DNA of 64,000 nucleotides from Neostapfia colusana (lineage: Eukaryota; Streptophyta; Magnoliopsida; Poales; Poaceae), in assembly GCA_030760725.1 (NCBI GenBank), contig JASWHV010000009.1:93236780-93300779 (forward strand), given 5' to 3'. Below are positions 44,517 to 56,074 of the stretch, piece by piece (the stretch's first letter is position 1; every line of letters starts with the position of its first letter). A program made the translations under genes and the position numbers. The notes under the pieces are model-generated. The model saw nothing but the letters and a program-made list of their open reading frames with translations. It was not told the DNA's origin and searched no databases.

Positions 44517-46018
44517 CTGTAAAAAAAAATATCTTTGTGAAGTGTCAAATATTTACTTGAACAGTAAACCATTGAGTTCTAACATGAAGCATGTCATTGA
44601 ACCCATAAAACTTGGAAATCATAGTTCAAATTTAAACAAATTTGACTGCTGATCTGCTGTCTGCATGACAGCCCTGACCAGTTTCCATTTCAACCTGATT
44701 TAGGCCATACTAAAGGCAAAACTAATTCTGGAGCTCAACATCAAAGTTAAAGCTAACTTCAATAACTTTCCATAAAGTGTTTGCTTGGCCTAAGATCTGT
44801 CCTGGTTCAAAAGTTATGAGATGTCAAAGTTAACAGAATTTCTGGAGAAGATTGGACAGCACCTCCCTGCTTTAGGCACTGAATTGATCCAAGAATTCCA
44901 GTTAATTCTGCTCCCAATCTGACAAAACTTTCTGTTACAAAATTGTAAACCACCTCATAATATTTTCATAACTAACTCATTTTCTATTTTTGGATTTTTA
45001 TGCAGGAAGTTATACTCAATCTACAGAGAGTTACAAAGAGTCGTTGCTCTGCCCTGTTTTCTGGACAGTTTCAACTCTACTGCATTTTTCGATTGGTTAA
45101 GGTTTGAAACACCTCTGGACCTCAACAGAAAAGTTGTGAAGCTCTTCCAAGGATTTCCAGAAATGTATCATATGACCCCAACCTCGAAAGAACTCAACCT
45201 CTAACCTCTGATTAACTTCAGCCTTAATTCAGCTGAAAACAGAGTGTTCTGTCCTTAGCAACCTATAAGTTGAAAACTTGTTAACTTTGAATATCCTGAT
45301 TAAGGGAAAGCGTTACATCAAGTTTTAGTGCTTTGGATCAAAACCTTCAAGTTTTACAATGAAGTTGTTCATTTAGTGGGGTGTGACGTCGATGCGTCAC
45401 CAGATCATGTCGGCACTAAGTCCTCACAAAGAAAAATCTATACCGGACTTAGCCGGCTTCGTTGATTCAGTGGCACTAAGCGTCTCTCGCACACGATGCT
45501 ACACGTCTACCATTTTGTGGTTAGACTACCTGCAAATAACTCAAGCAATCGTCAGACTCAGCTGCACACCGAGCCCGGTATCCATACAGTTCATACACCC
45601 GGCCGTCATCACTCGCCTGGATGTTCTCAAGCCAAACATGCCTTGAGTTACGTGTTCACGTTTCAGACCACGTGACGGGGTCTCCCAAATTGCACCACGC
45701 ACGCCAGGGACAGACGTTGCTCGAATACCCCAAACGACATGAAGAGTCGTAGAGGATACAAAAGCGGGTCGGGTTACCTGCCACCCGTGGGGCTCCACCC
45801 TTCAGCTTGTGCGCACTGGTGGACAGCGCTTACGTGCACCCCCAAGACATAAACGTCCCGAGATGCACGATTTTCCGACATATACAAATAGGTTAGTATG
45901 CCACTTTCTATACACTAATAACATCCTTATACAGGCTACTAACTCGTTCCTCACTGGATTTTTGAAAAAGATGACCTTTGTAATGTGTTAAACCTCAAGC
46001 GAGCTCTGATACCAGCGC
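44517..46018 (-). other. Inner element leader (5' untranslated region)
   Basis: This is 1.5 kb between PBS and the extra ORF, without a credible ORF. The first 600 bp after the PBS (46018 down to about 45370) is similar to the leaders of the middle (50240-50740) and outer (63540-63930) elements, with shared blocks such as TCGTTTGGGGTATTCGAGCA and GGCTTGAGAACA. The remaining part (45360-44530) is AT-rich and less conserved. Confidence 0.7.
46001..46014 (-). promoter_or_regulatory. Inner element primer-binding site
   Basis: The minus strand reads TGGTATCAGAGCTC, four bases inside the LTR end. It matches the initiator tRNA-Met 3' end over its first 12 bases. Confidence 0.92.
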
Positions 46019-49000
46019 TGACACGACCCCCACGGTCTTGTCGAGCCAGGATCACGCTGAGGGGTGCTGCGTTGCACAGCACCGAATAACACACATCAAA
46101 GGTACAAAGCGGAAGCAAAACTTTTATTACATAAAGTGGTGTATGAACATTTTTACATCAAAATAGGTCCAGTCTACACTCACGGGCATAGACTACGCAT
46201 CAAGTTCACGTTCAGACCGTGAACGTGTCCTTGCTAGCACACACGTACACTAACATGGCGGCGTGCACGACTCCCACTCGACGGGGTTCCCCTCCTGGGG
46301 TTCCGTCTCGTCCTCAGGAGTCCCTTCCTCATAGAACCCTGCAAAAGCTTCAAACACAAGCAGTGAGCACGAAGGCTCAGCAAGACTGACCCGTCTCTCC
46401 TAAACATGGAACTTCTACATGAGGGGTGATGGGTACATGAGATAAAAACAAGTTGCAAAGGACTTGCCTAATTAGTGGGACCTTACATTCAAGTTTTAGC
46501 AGCAGGTGGTAGAGAACCTTACGCTAAGGCACATGAGAGAGCCGCAATCAAACAAGAAACATATTTCTCTCATGTACTTTGCCCAAAGTTGAAATGAACT
46601 TTAATTAGCTCTAAACTACAGCAAATCATTAACAATCAAGTCCATCTTTCAATCAGCAACATTTTAACATGTAACTAGCCTGTTCTTTCTATGTCAAGGT
46701 ACAGTGAACAAGTGGTACTCACTGACCGCGAGGGACGGCGATTATAATCGATTTACACCTGCAGGGTTACCGGAATAACCCGTCACGTACGCCCATACTC
46801 GATGTTGCCTACAACAACCATCATGGACGTCGTACGAAACAACCTTTCACCCGTCAGCCAAATGTTGAACCGGTCCAATCGTCCCAAGCAATAGGTCTCT
46901 GCACGCGCATCTCAGTGCCGCCAGCCGATTTACACCTCAAGCTCTCAACCTACCCTCTGAACGACCAGCTATGCCTCAACACCCAGCTACCCGAGTTACA
47001 TCGGTTTCCCGGTTCCCATATAGCCGGTAGATCTTCGGTACTGTTCTAGCTTGTTCAACAGGCCCGCACACGGCTCGGTCCTCAATCGACACAAGTGGAG
47101 CTACAGCACACAGGCCCCAAAGTCCTGCTGCCCTTACTCTCCGCTCGGTCTCATCTTTCTTGCCATGTGTATCATGTGCTATCTCTACCCGAGTCGAGTG
47201 CCTCTAGCCTATGCTCGCGAGTAGTTCCAACTACTCGACTTGTACCGAATCCTACCCTACCTTAGCTTTGCAGTAGCTAACGGGGTTTGCAATCCTAAAC
47301 CCAACCCATGGTTTTCTTGGCTATGCAATTGGGTTTTCAAACAAGACTCTAATGCAAGGAAATAAGTGATACTCAAAGAAAATGCTCAAAACAATAAAAA
47401 TTTGTAAGTAAGTTAATGCAAACCGGAGCTTGCCTTGCTGCTCTTGGTCGTAGGCTAGCTGCTCCTCCAGAGTAACGAATTCTAGGACTTCGGGTTCCTC
47501 CTCGACCTTAGCGACTACATGATATAAGAAGTACATGTATTAATTAAATGCATTTGAATTGAGTTTTAACTTTGTAAACCTTCTAAGTCTCACTTGACAG
47601 ACCCAAAGACTGTAAAACTTTTACTGTGGCTTGGTTACAACCTAAACAGAGACTTGGTCAAGTTTTAGTTGCAGCAAAGCTCATTTGAGCCCTCCACAAT
47701 TAATTATGTCCTTGACATTAATTGGAACTCTTAGGGTGCTCTAGGGATTTTCATGGAACAACCCATGACTTTCTTAAAACTAGATTTTCAGAGGATTATA
47801 ATGGAGTTGGTCTCACTTAATTTGAAGGTTCCTAGCTACAGATATGAGCTAAACAATTTCAGAGAAAATTCTGAAAATGTTTCTGAACATTTTCTATTTT
47901 TTTCTGGAACAGTTTCACTAATCACACCATTAGGTGGATCAAATGAGCTCAAATGGACCTGAAATTTTTATGGTAGTTCAGGGATATTTTGGTGAACACC
48001 CTAGCAAAATTTCAGAATTTTCCTCCAAGGGATTCTCCAGTTAAAATTCCACAACAGTTTAAATTTTGAGGAATTAATTATCGAGAAGTAAGGATTTTCA
48101 TGCAGTGAAACTTTATTTGCTGGAAAGTGCTCAAAGAGCTGAATCCAACAAAATTTTGTTCACTTGATTTGGAGTTTCCTATCCCAAGTTATGAGGATTT
48201 GAAGTTTGAATGAAATCTGAAAATCGGGGAAATGTTTGAATCTGCCGGTGGGCCACGGGGACACGTGTTGCGCGCTGAGGCGTCGGCACACCGGAGTCTA
48301 CGGGGTATTTGCATGCCAGCACACCGGATGCGAGCCGCAGCCCGATCCCGATTTAAAATATCTGTCGCTGACGGCTGGGGTCCACCCCCTTCGTCTACCT
48401 CCCGCCGCCCGCGCTCTGCCGCCGGGGTACCTCGCCGGAGAGCTCGCCGGCAGCCTCTATTGAGCTCCAAGCTTCATGATTCCGGCCGCCCCTGCCTATT
48501 TTCACTCGGAGAACACGATTCCGGGCTCAGCTCGTCATGAAAATGGCCGGCACATGGTCGGCGACGAGCAGCAGCCTCGGGAGAACTTCGGCCGTGTTGC
48601 CCATCCTCCCTAGCACCTCACCCGATCGAGCTAAGGGTGGTCGAGCATCAGCGGACCATAGGAAAGGTCGACATGAGCTCCACGGAGCTCGGGAAGGGTG
48701 GTGTTGGGCTGTCATCATGCGATCTAGGCCGGAAATCAGGATTTCTACTAAAACTTGAAGAACAGCGGCTTCCATCCATGGTTCTTCGTGGTTCCGGCTC
48801 CTATGGACTCGTACGGGCAACTAGAAGTGATCCTCTCCATGAGAGGATGAGTGATGCAGTGTAGTTTACGAATTTCTCTGATCGGTGCCGACTCCACTTT
48901 TGCACACCGTCGCGAAAACACGAAATTCCGGCCTGAGCAGTGTTTCTCACGCCGCCGGAGCTTGCGGGAATGAAAGAGGGACTGAAGGCGAACCTCTTTG

Positions 49001-50076
49001 CTGTTCACAGCTCGGTGATCGGTGGGCTGTGGTGGCCGGAAGGATGATTCCTGCAGTGGCGGCTCGAGCTGAACCGGCAGAGGAAAGATCGCCTCGGTGG
49101 AGCTCGGGGAGGACTGCGCAGGGTCTGGAACCGACGCGAGGGTGTCGAAGATGGCTTGGCGCACCCGGTGCTGGTCTCAGATCGCCGGGAGGATCACTAG
49201 ATCGGCCGGGCGATGAGGAACCGAAAGTTCACTCGGGCGGCGAGGAGTTTCAGTCTGTTGGGTGAAAGTGTGTCGGGGTAGGGATGGGGAGCACCAGCGA
49301 CTGCTCGGACGCCTAGATAAGGGCCCCGGAAGTCGGTTCAGCGGCCGTGGCGGCAAGCATGTGGTGGCGCGGCGGCCTCCCCTCTGTGGCGCTCTCGGAA
49401 GAAGCTCGGGGACCCGAGCACTGAAAGTCCACTCGGTTAGATCTTCTCAGTGGTTGACATGTGGATCCCAATTTTCTTTTAACCTCTGAAATTAACTCCA
49501 AATCACTGTTGTAAACAGTAAGCCCTAAACTGCCCATTGTGATTTGAATTATTCACCTCTGAGCCATTTGAATTGGTTAGAATTCAAATTGGGTTTGGTT
49601 TGGATAAATTTCAGCACATGTTCAGTTTGAAATTCAAATAAAGTTTGAATTTGCCCCACTTAACTCATGTCAAGATCAACTCCAAATGGAGTAAAAATTG
49701 GTATGTGAGCTTACAAAAATGTGCTGAGTAAGAATATGCCTCCCACTTTTGAATTTATGGGATCAAAACAGTTTGAATTTGCATTTGAGTTCAAAACTGC
49801 CCTCTTTCTAGCTATACCCAAAATGACCTCAAAAAGGTCTTGAATTTGGGTGAACCTTGGCATGGACATTCCTAGCACTGAGTAGGAGTTTTCATATGCC
49901 CAGCCTTTGTATATCACATGTGGGAAATACCACTTTTGCAATATGTGAGTTTGTTCCCTAATGAGCATGTTGATGATGGTTACTTGCTCTTCAAATGTGT
50001 TTATCAACTTGCTTCAAATGAGGTGTGTGTGTGGTGATGACACTTCAAGCATGTGTCAAAAACTGAGTCCCTTACA
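46019..50076 (-). repeat. Inner element 5' LTR (4058 bp)
   Basis: It differs from the 3' LTR by scattered substitutions only (for example ACACGTACAC against ACACGCACAC, GGTTCCCC against GGTTACCC) and almost no net indels. It ends CCCTTACA at 50076 followed by the TAATA duplication. A short acidic open frame, AKVEEEPEVLEF (about 47430-47526, minus), is shared with the other two copies. Confidence 0.94.
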
Positions 50077-50081
50077 TAATA

Positions 50082-51600
50082 GCGCACGGAATAAGGATCA
50101 TGTTCCGACAAAAACTTAGGATACAGTGAGGAAACGGTATTAGGCCCACATAAGGACTACTATATTAGCCTAATATGAAGGTGGCAACCTAACTTTTGTG
50201 CTATGTTAGAAAATCATGCATCTCAGGATGTTCTATGTCTTGGAGGTGCATGTAAGCGCTTTCCACCGGTGCGCACAAGCTGAAGGGTGGAGCCTCACGG
50301 GTGGCTGGTAACCCAGCTAGCTTTTGTATCCTCTATGACTCTTCATGTCGTTTGGGGTATTCGAGCAACGCCCTTCCCTGTCGTGCTATGGGCAAGTATG
50401 TGAGACCCCGTCATGTGGTTAGTAATGTGAATACGTAGTTCAAGGCATGTTTGGCTTGAGAACACCTGTGCGAGTGATGACGGACGGGTGTATGAACTGT
50501 ATAGGGGACCGGGTTCGGTGTGCAGCCGAACCTGACGGTTGTGTGTGACTTATGCAGATTTAACCACGAAACCGTATAACGAGTAGCATACGTTTGCGAG
50601 TGACCATCTTAGTGCCACCGATAATACGGATATACCGGTATAATCCGGTTAGGATTTTCTTTTGGTGAGACTACGTAGTACCGACATGATTCTTACGGTG
50701 CATCGACACTGTACTACACTCAATAATCTCTTCCATATGAAGAAATGATTCATGAACTAACTTTCAACTAAAAATTGAAGTTTGAAACAAATATTAGTTA
50801 CTGAATTCTTATTTTGAGCTAAGATTCAAATGAGAGAATGACTAGTCTTCAAAGATTTCAAAAAAAAAAAGAGTGCTCTGTTTCAGGCAGGAATTCTGGC
50901 AGGACTTTGAGAGAGCATAACTCTGAGTACATTTACCCAATTAACGTGTATGATACAGTACTGGAAATATTTTTTAATTGCACTAAAATTTATCTGTAGA
51001 CCTCCAGAGCAAAATCACACGTTGAGTTGGTGAAAAGTCCAGTTGAAGGCAAACTGTTCAGAACCAGGACAGCAAAAAAAACCTCACTGGACCTTTCTGT
51101 TTTTAAGCCATAACTTTCTGTAGAAAACTCCCTAAGGAGCCTATGATACACCATTGGAAAGGTTATGAAATGTGAAACATTGTTGTAGTTCAAAGATTGC
51201 TCAGATTCTTATTGTATTTGCATATACAACTGTGATAAAAATAGCCACATACAAAGGAGATGCTGGCAAATTTTATCCAGAAATTCTGTCAACTTTGGAA
51301 AATCATAACTTTTGATCTAGAGATTATATGAAGGCATATGAATAAGAATTGGAAAGATACAGAAGTTTACTTAAACTTTGGTATTGAACTCACATCAAGA
51401 ATCTGTAGTTAACTTAAGTAAAATTTTGAGTTTGTGTGAACTGGTCAGGGTAGTCAAGCTGATTAGTTTAGCGTACTTAAGATTTGTCTAAACATGAAGG
51501 GTGTTATGCTTTCATAAAGTTCATGACATGTTCATGTTTTACTTATCTTTACTTACTGCTGGGATAGAATTTTGATTGACTCAAAATTTGTTTCGTGCAG
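50082..51600 (+). other. Middle element leader, continued
   Basis: The leader resumes after the inner element and runs to gag. Its first part is homologous to the outer leader (63403 onward: GACAAAAACTTAGGATAC, GTACTAGGCCCACATAAGGA-type wording) and to the inner leader. The part from about 50740 to 51590 is AT-rich without an ORF. No equivalent of the extra pre-gag ORF of CH2 or the inner element is visible. Confidence 0.7.
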
Positions 51601-51620
51601 TATGGTACACGCATTCTCAA

Positions 51621-52648
51621 ATGGAGCTTGGAGGTTTTAGTCGAGGTGGGAATGACTCGACTTCATCACAAGAGCCATCGCCAACAGGATTGGCGGAGAT
51701 TATGGAAAAGATGGATGAAACTCTCCAAACTCTAGTTCAGCAAGGGATGAATAGAGAAGCTCAACATCACATGCCAACCCAGAGCACTTATCTGGATTTC
51801 TTGGCGACACAACCGCCGGTATTTTCCGAAGCGGCTGATCATTGTGAAGCAAATCACTGGTTATGTGTCATTGAGTCCAAGTTTGGGCTGATTCAATGTG
51901 ACGACTTCCAGAATACTATAATTGCCGCTCAGGAGCTACACGGCTTTGTTGGAGCCTGGTGGGCAGAATACCTTGCTATCCAACCAGAAGGGCATCGTGT
52001 CACGTGGACGGAGTTCCAGGATGCATTTCGTGCTCGTTTCGTTCCTGCGGGCATAATGAAAACAAGTCCTGATGAATTCTGGAATTTAAAACAAGAGGTA
52101 ATGAGTGTTATTGAGTATGCGAAGGAATTCAATCGCTTAGCTCAATATGTACTGGATTATGTCAAATCACCAGCCATCAAGAGTTATCATTTTTACCGAG
52201 GGCTGACTGCTAGGCTGCGATGTGAGTTGGCTCAAGTTAGCCAGAAGAATTTTGATGAGTTTGTTAGCTGTGCTGTCGCTCAGAAATATTATTCCAATCT
52301 CTTCCTTAAGAAAAGAGGGAGAGGGACTCATCACAGGATGAATGCAATTATTTGCCTCAGAAGTATCGGTTGGTAATCCGTTCACCTTCCAGTCGAGAGG
52401 TTCCACAAAAGAAGCAGTCATTCTGGTTGTACGATGACTCTTATACTCCACAGAGATTTTATTTACCTCCCCCACAGTAACAACTCATTTCTCGTGCACC
52501 TCAGTACCAACAAGGTGCACCAGAATATTATTCCCCTCAAGAGGTTGAATATGATCAAGGTAATTTCTCAGCTGAACCGAGTGGTATTCCACTTCAAATT
52601 GACAATGAACACTATGTCAATGAAGCAACTGAACCGAGCAGCAACCTG
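51621..52648 (+). pseudogene. Middle element gag
   Basis: The reading starts MELGGFSRGGNDSTSSQEPS. An ATG at 51602 (ATGGTACACGC) is probably the true start, one base out of frame. The gag core is clear: STYLDFLATQPPVFSEA, GAWWAEYLAIQPEG, EFQDAFRARFVPAG, VIEYAKEFNRLAQYV. It ends out of frame near 52340; the restored frame shows Gln/Pro/Tyr-rich sequence (YQQGAPEYYSPQEVEYDQ) with a TAA near 52480. I find no CX2CX4HX4C zinc knuckle between the core and the protease, unlike the inner element and CH1. Whether this is a family trait or a deletion cannot be told from one copy. Confidence 0.78.
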
Positions 52649-53309
52649 ATGTCTGCAGGTCCACTTATAAATAATGATATTGGGCGGCAAAGAAAAGCCA
52701 TATCCAAAGTGGGAACTGTTAACTATGTGTCAGTCGACGATCTGCCCGAAGGAGGACCAGTTCTCGCGGGCAGGTTCACCTTAAATGACAAGCCGGTTGT
52801 CATTCTATTCGACTCTGGGGCAACACATAACTTCATTAGCAAGGCGACGGTAATCCGGGATCAGATTTCCACAATGATCACAAAGGGTTCTTACCTTATT
52901 CATTCGCCAGGGAGAGACATATCGGCTAATGAAGTCGTTCCTAAAGAACAACTTTGTTTGGGTGGAAAATTTTATCCTATTACCCTCATTATTCTCGAAG
53001 TCAAGGAATCAATACCATATTGGGAATATCATGGTTAACTTTTCATAGGGCTGTTCTGGACATCGAGAACTGGAGTGTTCATTTGGACTCTCCACTTCAC
53101 AGGCGTCATACGTTGTATCTCGGCAAAGCTGTTTCCAAAGTCCCGGAAGTATGTAATGCTAAATCTTGCAAGATAGAAGACATTCCGGAAGTCCGTGAAT
53201 ATCCGGACGTGTTTCCTGAAGATCTTCAGGCTTACCACCTGAGCACGAGGTGGAATTCAAATTAGAGTTGATACCGGGAACCACGCCGATATCTCAGAGA
53301 CCATAAAAA
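52649..53309 (+). pseudogene. Middle element aspartic protease
   Basis: The reading 52649-53038 gives NYVSVDDLPEGGPVLAGRFT, then ILFDSGATHNFIS (catalytic DSG), LIHSPGRDISANEVVPK and LGGKFYPITLIILE. A one-base change near 53005 shifts to the next frame (ILGISWLTFHRAVLDIENW) and on to IPEVREYPDVFPEDL, the link to RT. A further frame break and a TAA near 53306 precede the RT reading. Confidence 0.8.
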
Positions 53310-54320
53310 ATGGCTCCGAATGAATTAGCTGAATTGAAGGAGCAACTAAAAGATCTGATGGACAAGGGGTTTATCCATCTAAGTTCATCACCATGGGGTT
53401 GCTCGACTTTATTTGTAAAGAAGAAGGATGACACACTGAGGCTATGCGTCGACTATCGTCCATTAAATGCTGTGATGATAAAGAACAAGTATCCACTACC
53501 TAGAACTGATATTCTCTTCGATCAACTAGTGGGTGCTAAAGTCTTCTCCAAGATGGACTTAAGGTCGGGATATCATCAAATCAAGATTCGAGCGGAGGAT
53601 ACCCCGAAAACAGCCTTCTCGACAAGATATGGACTCTATGAGTATCTTGTCATGTCATTCGGGTCGACCAATGCTACGGCTCGCTTTATGTATCTTATGA
53701 ACTCGGTGTTCATGCCGGAGTTGGACCAGTTCATCGTGGTATTCATCGACGATATCTTGGTCTATTCCAAATCAGAGGAGGAACACGCTAAACATTTGCA
53801 TATTGTGCTCCAACTATTGAGAGATCACAAGCTCTATGCAAAGTTTAGGAAATGTGAATTCTGGATCAACCAAGTGCCATTTCATGGACAAATTATTTCA
53901 GCGGAAGGCATCGCGGTTGATCCAAGCAAGATTGAGCAAGTGCTGAAATGGAAGTCTCCAACCTCAGTCCATGAAGTTCGTAGCTTCTTAGGTTTAGCGG
54001 GATATTATCGGAGGTTCATCCTGAGCTTCTCCAAAATCGCTAAACCTATGAAGGAGCTACTGAAAAAGGGCATCAAATATGATTGGAGCAAGCCATGTGA
54101 GGAAGCTTTTCAAGCGTTGGTGAAACACCTCACAACAGCCCCGGTTTTAACTCAACCAGATACCACCAAGCCCTTCGATGTTTATTGTGATGCGTCCGGC
54201 ATCGGACTTGGTTGCGTACTCATGCAAGGAGGACGAGTGGTCGCATATGGATCACGACATTTACGGAGTCATGAACAACATTACCAACTCATTATCTCGA
54301 GCTTGCTGCCGTGGTACTAG
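53310..54320 (+). pseudogene. Middle element reverse transcriptase and RNase H start
   Basis: This is a 336-codon open stretch. It has RT motifs KKKDDTLRLCVDYRPLNAV, FSKMDLRSGYHQIKI, TAFSTRYGLYEYLVMSFG and the catalytic VVFIDDILVYSKSEEEH with both Asp intact, then FLGLAGYYRRFILSFSKI. RNase H opens with FDVYCDASGIGLGCVLMQ and GRVVAYGSRHLRSHEQ. A missing base near 54288 ends the frame; RNase H continues in the frame starting at about 54311. This is the longest intact RT reading in the window, with all catalytic Asp visible. Confidence 0.88.
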
Positions 54321-55063
54321 CTTTGAAGATGTGGAGATACTACCAATTGGGAAATCTAGTTCATCTCTACACCGACCACAAAATCTTGAAGTACATATTC
54401 ACTCAAAAAGAGTTGAATATGCAACAACGGCGATGGTTGGAGCTGATCAAGGACTATGAGATTGAAATTCATTATCATCCGGGCAAGGCAAATGTGGTTG
54501 CTGATGCACTCAGCCGGAAATCTCATATTCATAATCTGACCATTACACCAATAGAAAAGGAAGAACCGAGTTTCTACATGGTCCCATATGGAGCTCTACA
54601 TAATCTAGGTCTCATACCCACATTAAAAGAGGAGGTTATGAAAGCTCAAAAGCGAGATAAGGGCATGTCTCATATTAAAAGAAGATTGAAGAATTGGGAA
54701 ATGAAATGTTTCCGGTTAGATGATGAAGATACTTTATGGTTTAAGGACCGGATAGTTGTACCCCGTGATATGAAGCTGCGGAAGAAAATTTTGAATGAAG
54801 CTCATCTGTCCAAATTTTCCATTCATCCGGGAAGCAATAAAATGTACCATGACCTCCGGAAGAAGTTTTGGTGGACACGTATGAAACGTGAAGTTGCAAA
54901 GTACGTTTTGGAATGTGATACGTGTCGAAGAGTTAAGGCCGACCATGTGAAGAAGTCGGGCCTGCTGCAACCACTGCAAATACCAGCATGGAAATGGGAA
55001 GACTTGAGTATGGATTTCATTGTCGGGTTGCTGATGACCTCCCACCATCATGATTCGATTTAG
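54321..55063 (+). pseudogene. Middle element RNase H end and integrase N-terminus
   Basis: It reads NLVHLYTDHKILKYIFTQ, RRWLELIKDYEIEIHYHP and NVVADALSRKSHIHNL (RNase H). It then gives the integrase N-terminal region with HLSKFSIHPGSNKMYHDL, the finger CDTCRRVKADH, and the core start KWEDLSMDFIVGLL (first catalytic Asp). The frame ends in TAG at 55061, where Trp is expected (SVWVI in the inner element). Confidence 0.85.
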
Positions 55064-55680
55064 GTAATCATTGACCGATTAACCAAATCAGCACGCTTCA
55101 TCCCTGTGCATACCAGCTACAATGCCAAGCAGTATGCGGAGTTGTACATAACACGAATCCTGTGTTTGCATGGAGTTCCCCGTACCATTGTGTCCGACAG
55201 AGGATCGCTGTTCGTAGCCCGTTTCTGGAGCAGCTACACACATCCTTGGGAACCAAATTGATTCAAAGCTCCGCGTATCACCCTCAAACTGACGGGCAAA
55301 CTAAGAGGGTGAATCAAATACTTGAAGATATGCTAAGAGTGTGTGCCATCCACCACGGTAAGAGCTGGGATGATCACTTACCATTGGCGGAGTTCTCGTA
55401 CACCAACGGTTATCAAACGAGCATCAAAATGGCACCTTATGAGGCTCTCTACGGCCGGAAGTGCCGCGCACCCTTGAACTGGTGTGAATCTGGCGAGGGA
55501 GTTTTTTACGGTATTGATCTCTTAAATGAAGCAGAAGAGCGGGTAAGGCTTATTCAAGCAAATCTTAAAGCCGCTCAGTCCAGACAAAAGAGCTATGTGG
55601 ATAAGAGACGTCGTCCTCTGAACTTTCAAGTTGGAGACAACATATATCTCCACGTATCTCCTATGAAGGGAATTCACTGA
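55064..55680 (+). pseudogene. Middle element integrase core with altered catalytic residue
   Basis: Reading across a frameshift near 55215: VIIDRLTKSARFIPVHTSYN, HGVPRTIVSDRGSLF (second Asp), AYHPQTDGQTKRVNQILED, FSYTNGYQTSIKMAPYEALY. The catalytic Glu of TER is Lys here (codon 55303-55305, AAG), a G-to-A change; the inner element and CH1 keep Glu. By analogy with other retroviral-type integrases this should abolish strand transfer. The frame ends in TGA at 55678 (MKGIH stop; the inner element has Asn-Arg). Confidence 0.85.
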
Positions 55681-55686
55681 TTCGGA

Positions 55687-56040
55687 GTGAAAGGAAAATT
55701 AGCTCCGCGTTTTATCGGTCCCTTTGCCATCATCGAAATATTTGGAACCGTGGCATACCGTTTGGAGTTACCGGCAGTCTTAGCCAGAGTTGATAACGTC
55801 TTCCACATATCTCAGCTGCGGAGGTGTCTGAAAGTTCCAACGGGAATACTCACGGAAGGAGTAGCAGATTTAAAGCCGGACCTTACTTATGTTGAGCGTC
55901 CAACCTGGATAATTGATGAAAAGACTCGGAGATAAGAAACCGGACATTACGATTTTTCAAGGTTCTTTGGGAAAATCACACGTCCGAGGAAGCTACGTGG
56001 GAAAGCGAGGAGTATTTACAACGTTGTTCTTAATTGTGAA
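55687..56040 (+). pseudogene. Middle element integrase C-terminus and chromodomain-like tail
   Basis: It reads MKGKLAPRFIGPFAIIEI, VDNVFHISQLRRCLKVP and DLKPDLTYVERPTWIIDEKT, equivalent to the inner element's tail. A stop at 55933 follows KTRR; the remaining chromodomain wording (TRPRK, then W-E-rich end) appears in shifted frames to about 56040, just before the polypurine tract. The integrase C-terminal domain is preserved and the chromodomain is degraded. Confidence 0.72.
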
Positions 56041-56057
56041 TCTCGGGACGAGATTGC

Positions 56058-56070
56058 TTTTAAGGGGGGA
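56058..56070 (+). promoter_or_regulatory. Middle element polypurine tract
   Basis: TTTTAAGGGGGGA lies four bases before the TGTAAAAG start of the 3' LTR, the normal position for the plus-strand primer. Confidence 0.85.
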
Positions 56071-56074
56071 GGAA

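Larger units (their letters stand above)
34606..50076 (-). mobile_element. Inner nested gypsy chromovirus, near-complete (15.5 kb)
   Basis: Both LTRs (34606-38662, 4057 bp; 46019-50076, 4058 bp) run TGACACGACCCC to CCCTTACA on the plus strand. The perfect duplication TAATA flanks them (34601-34605, 50077-50081). The PBS (46001-46014) and polypurine tract (38663-38680) show the element reads right to left. Internal order is leader, extra ORF (44516-43575), gag-protease-RT-RNase H-integrase-chromodomain (43302-38733). The two LTRs are highly similar, so this is the youngest level of the nest. It is nevertheless defective: several stops, frameshifts, and Asn in place of the first catalytic RT Asp. 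Confidence 0.95.

Noticed and set aside
54178..54459. 93-codon ORF overlapping the middle element RNase H
   Set aside because: Alternate frame of a known RNase H region after a one-base loss.
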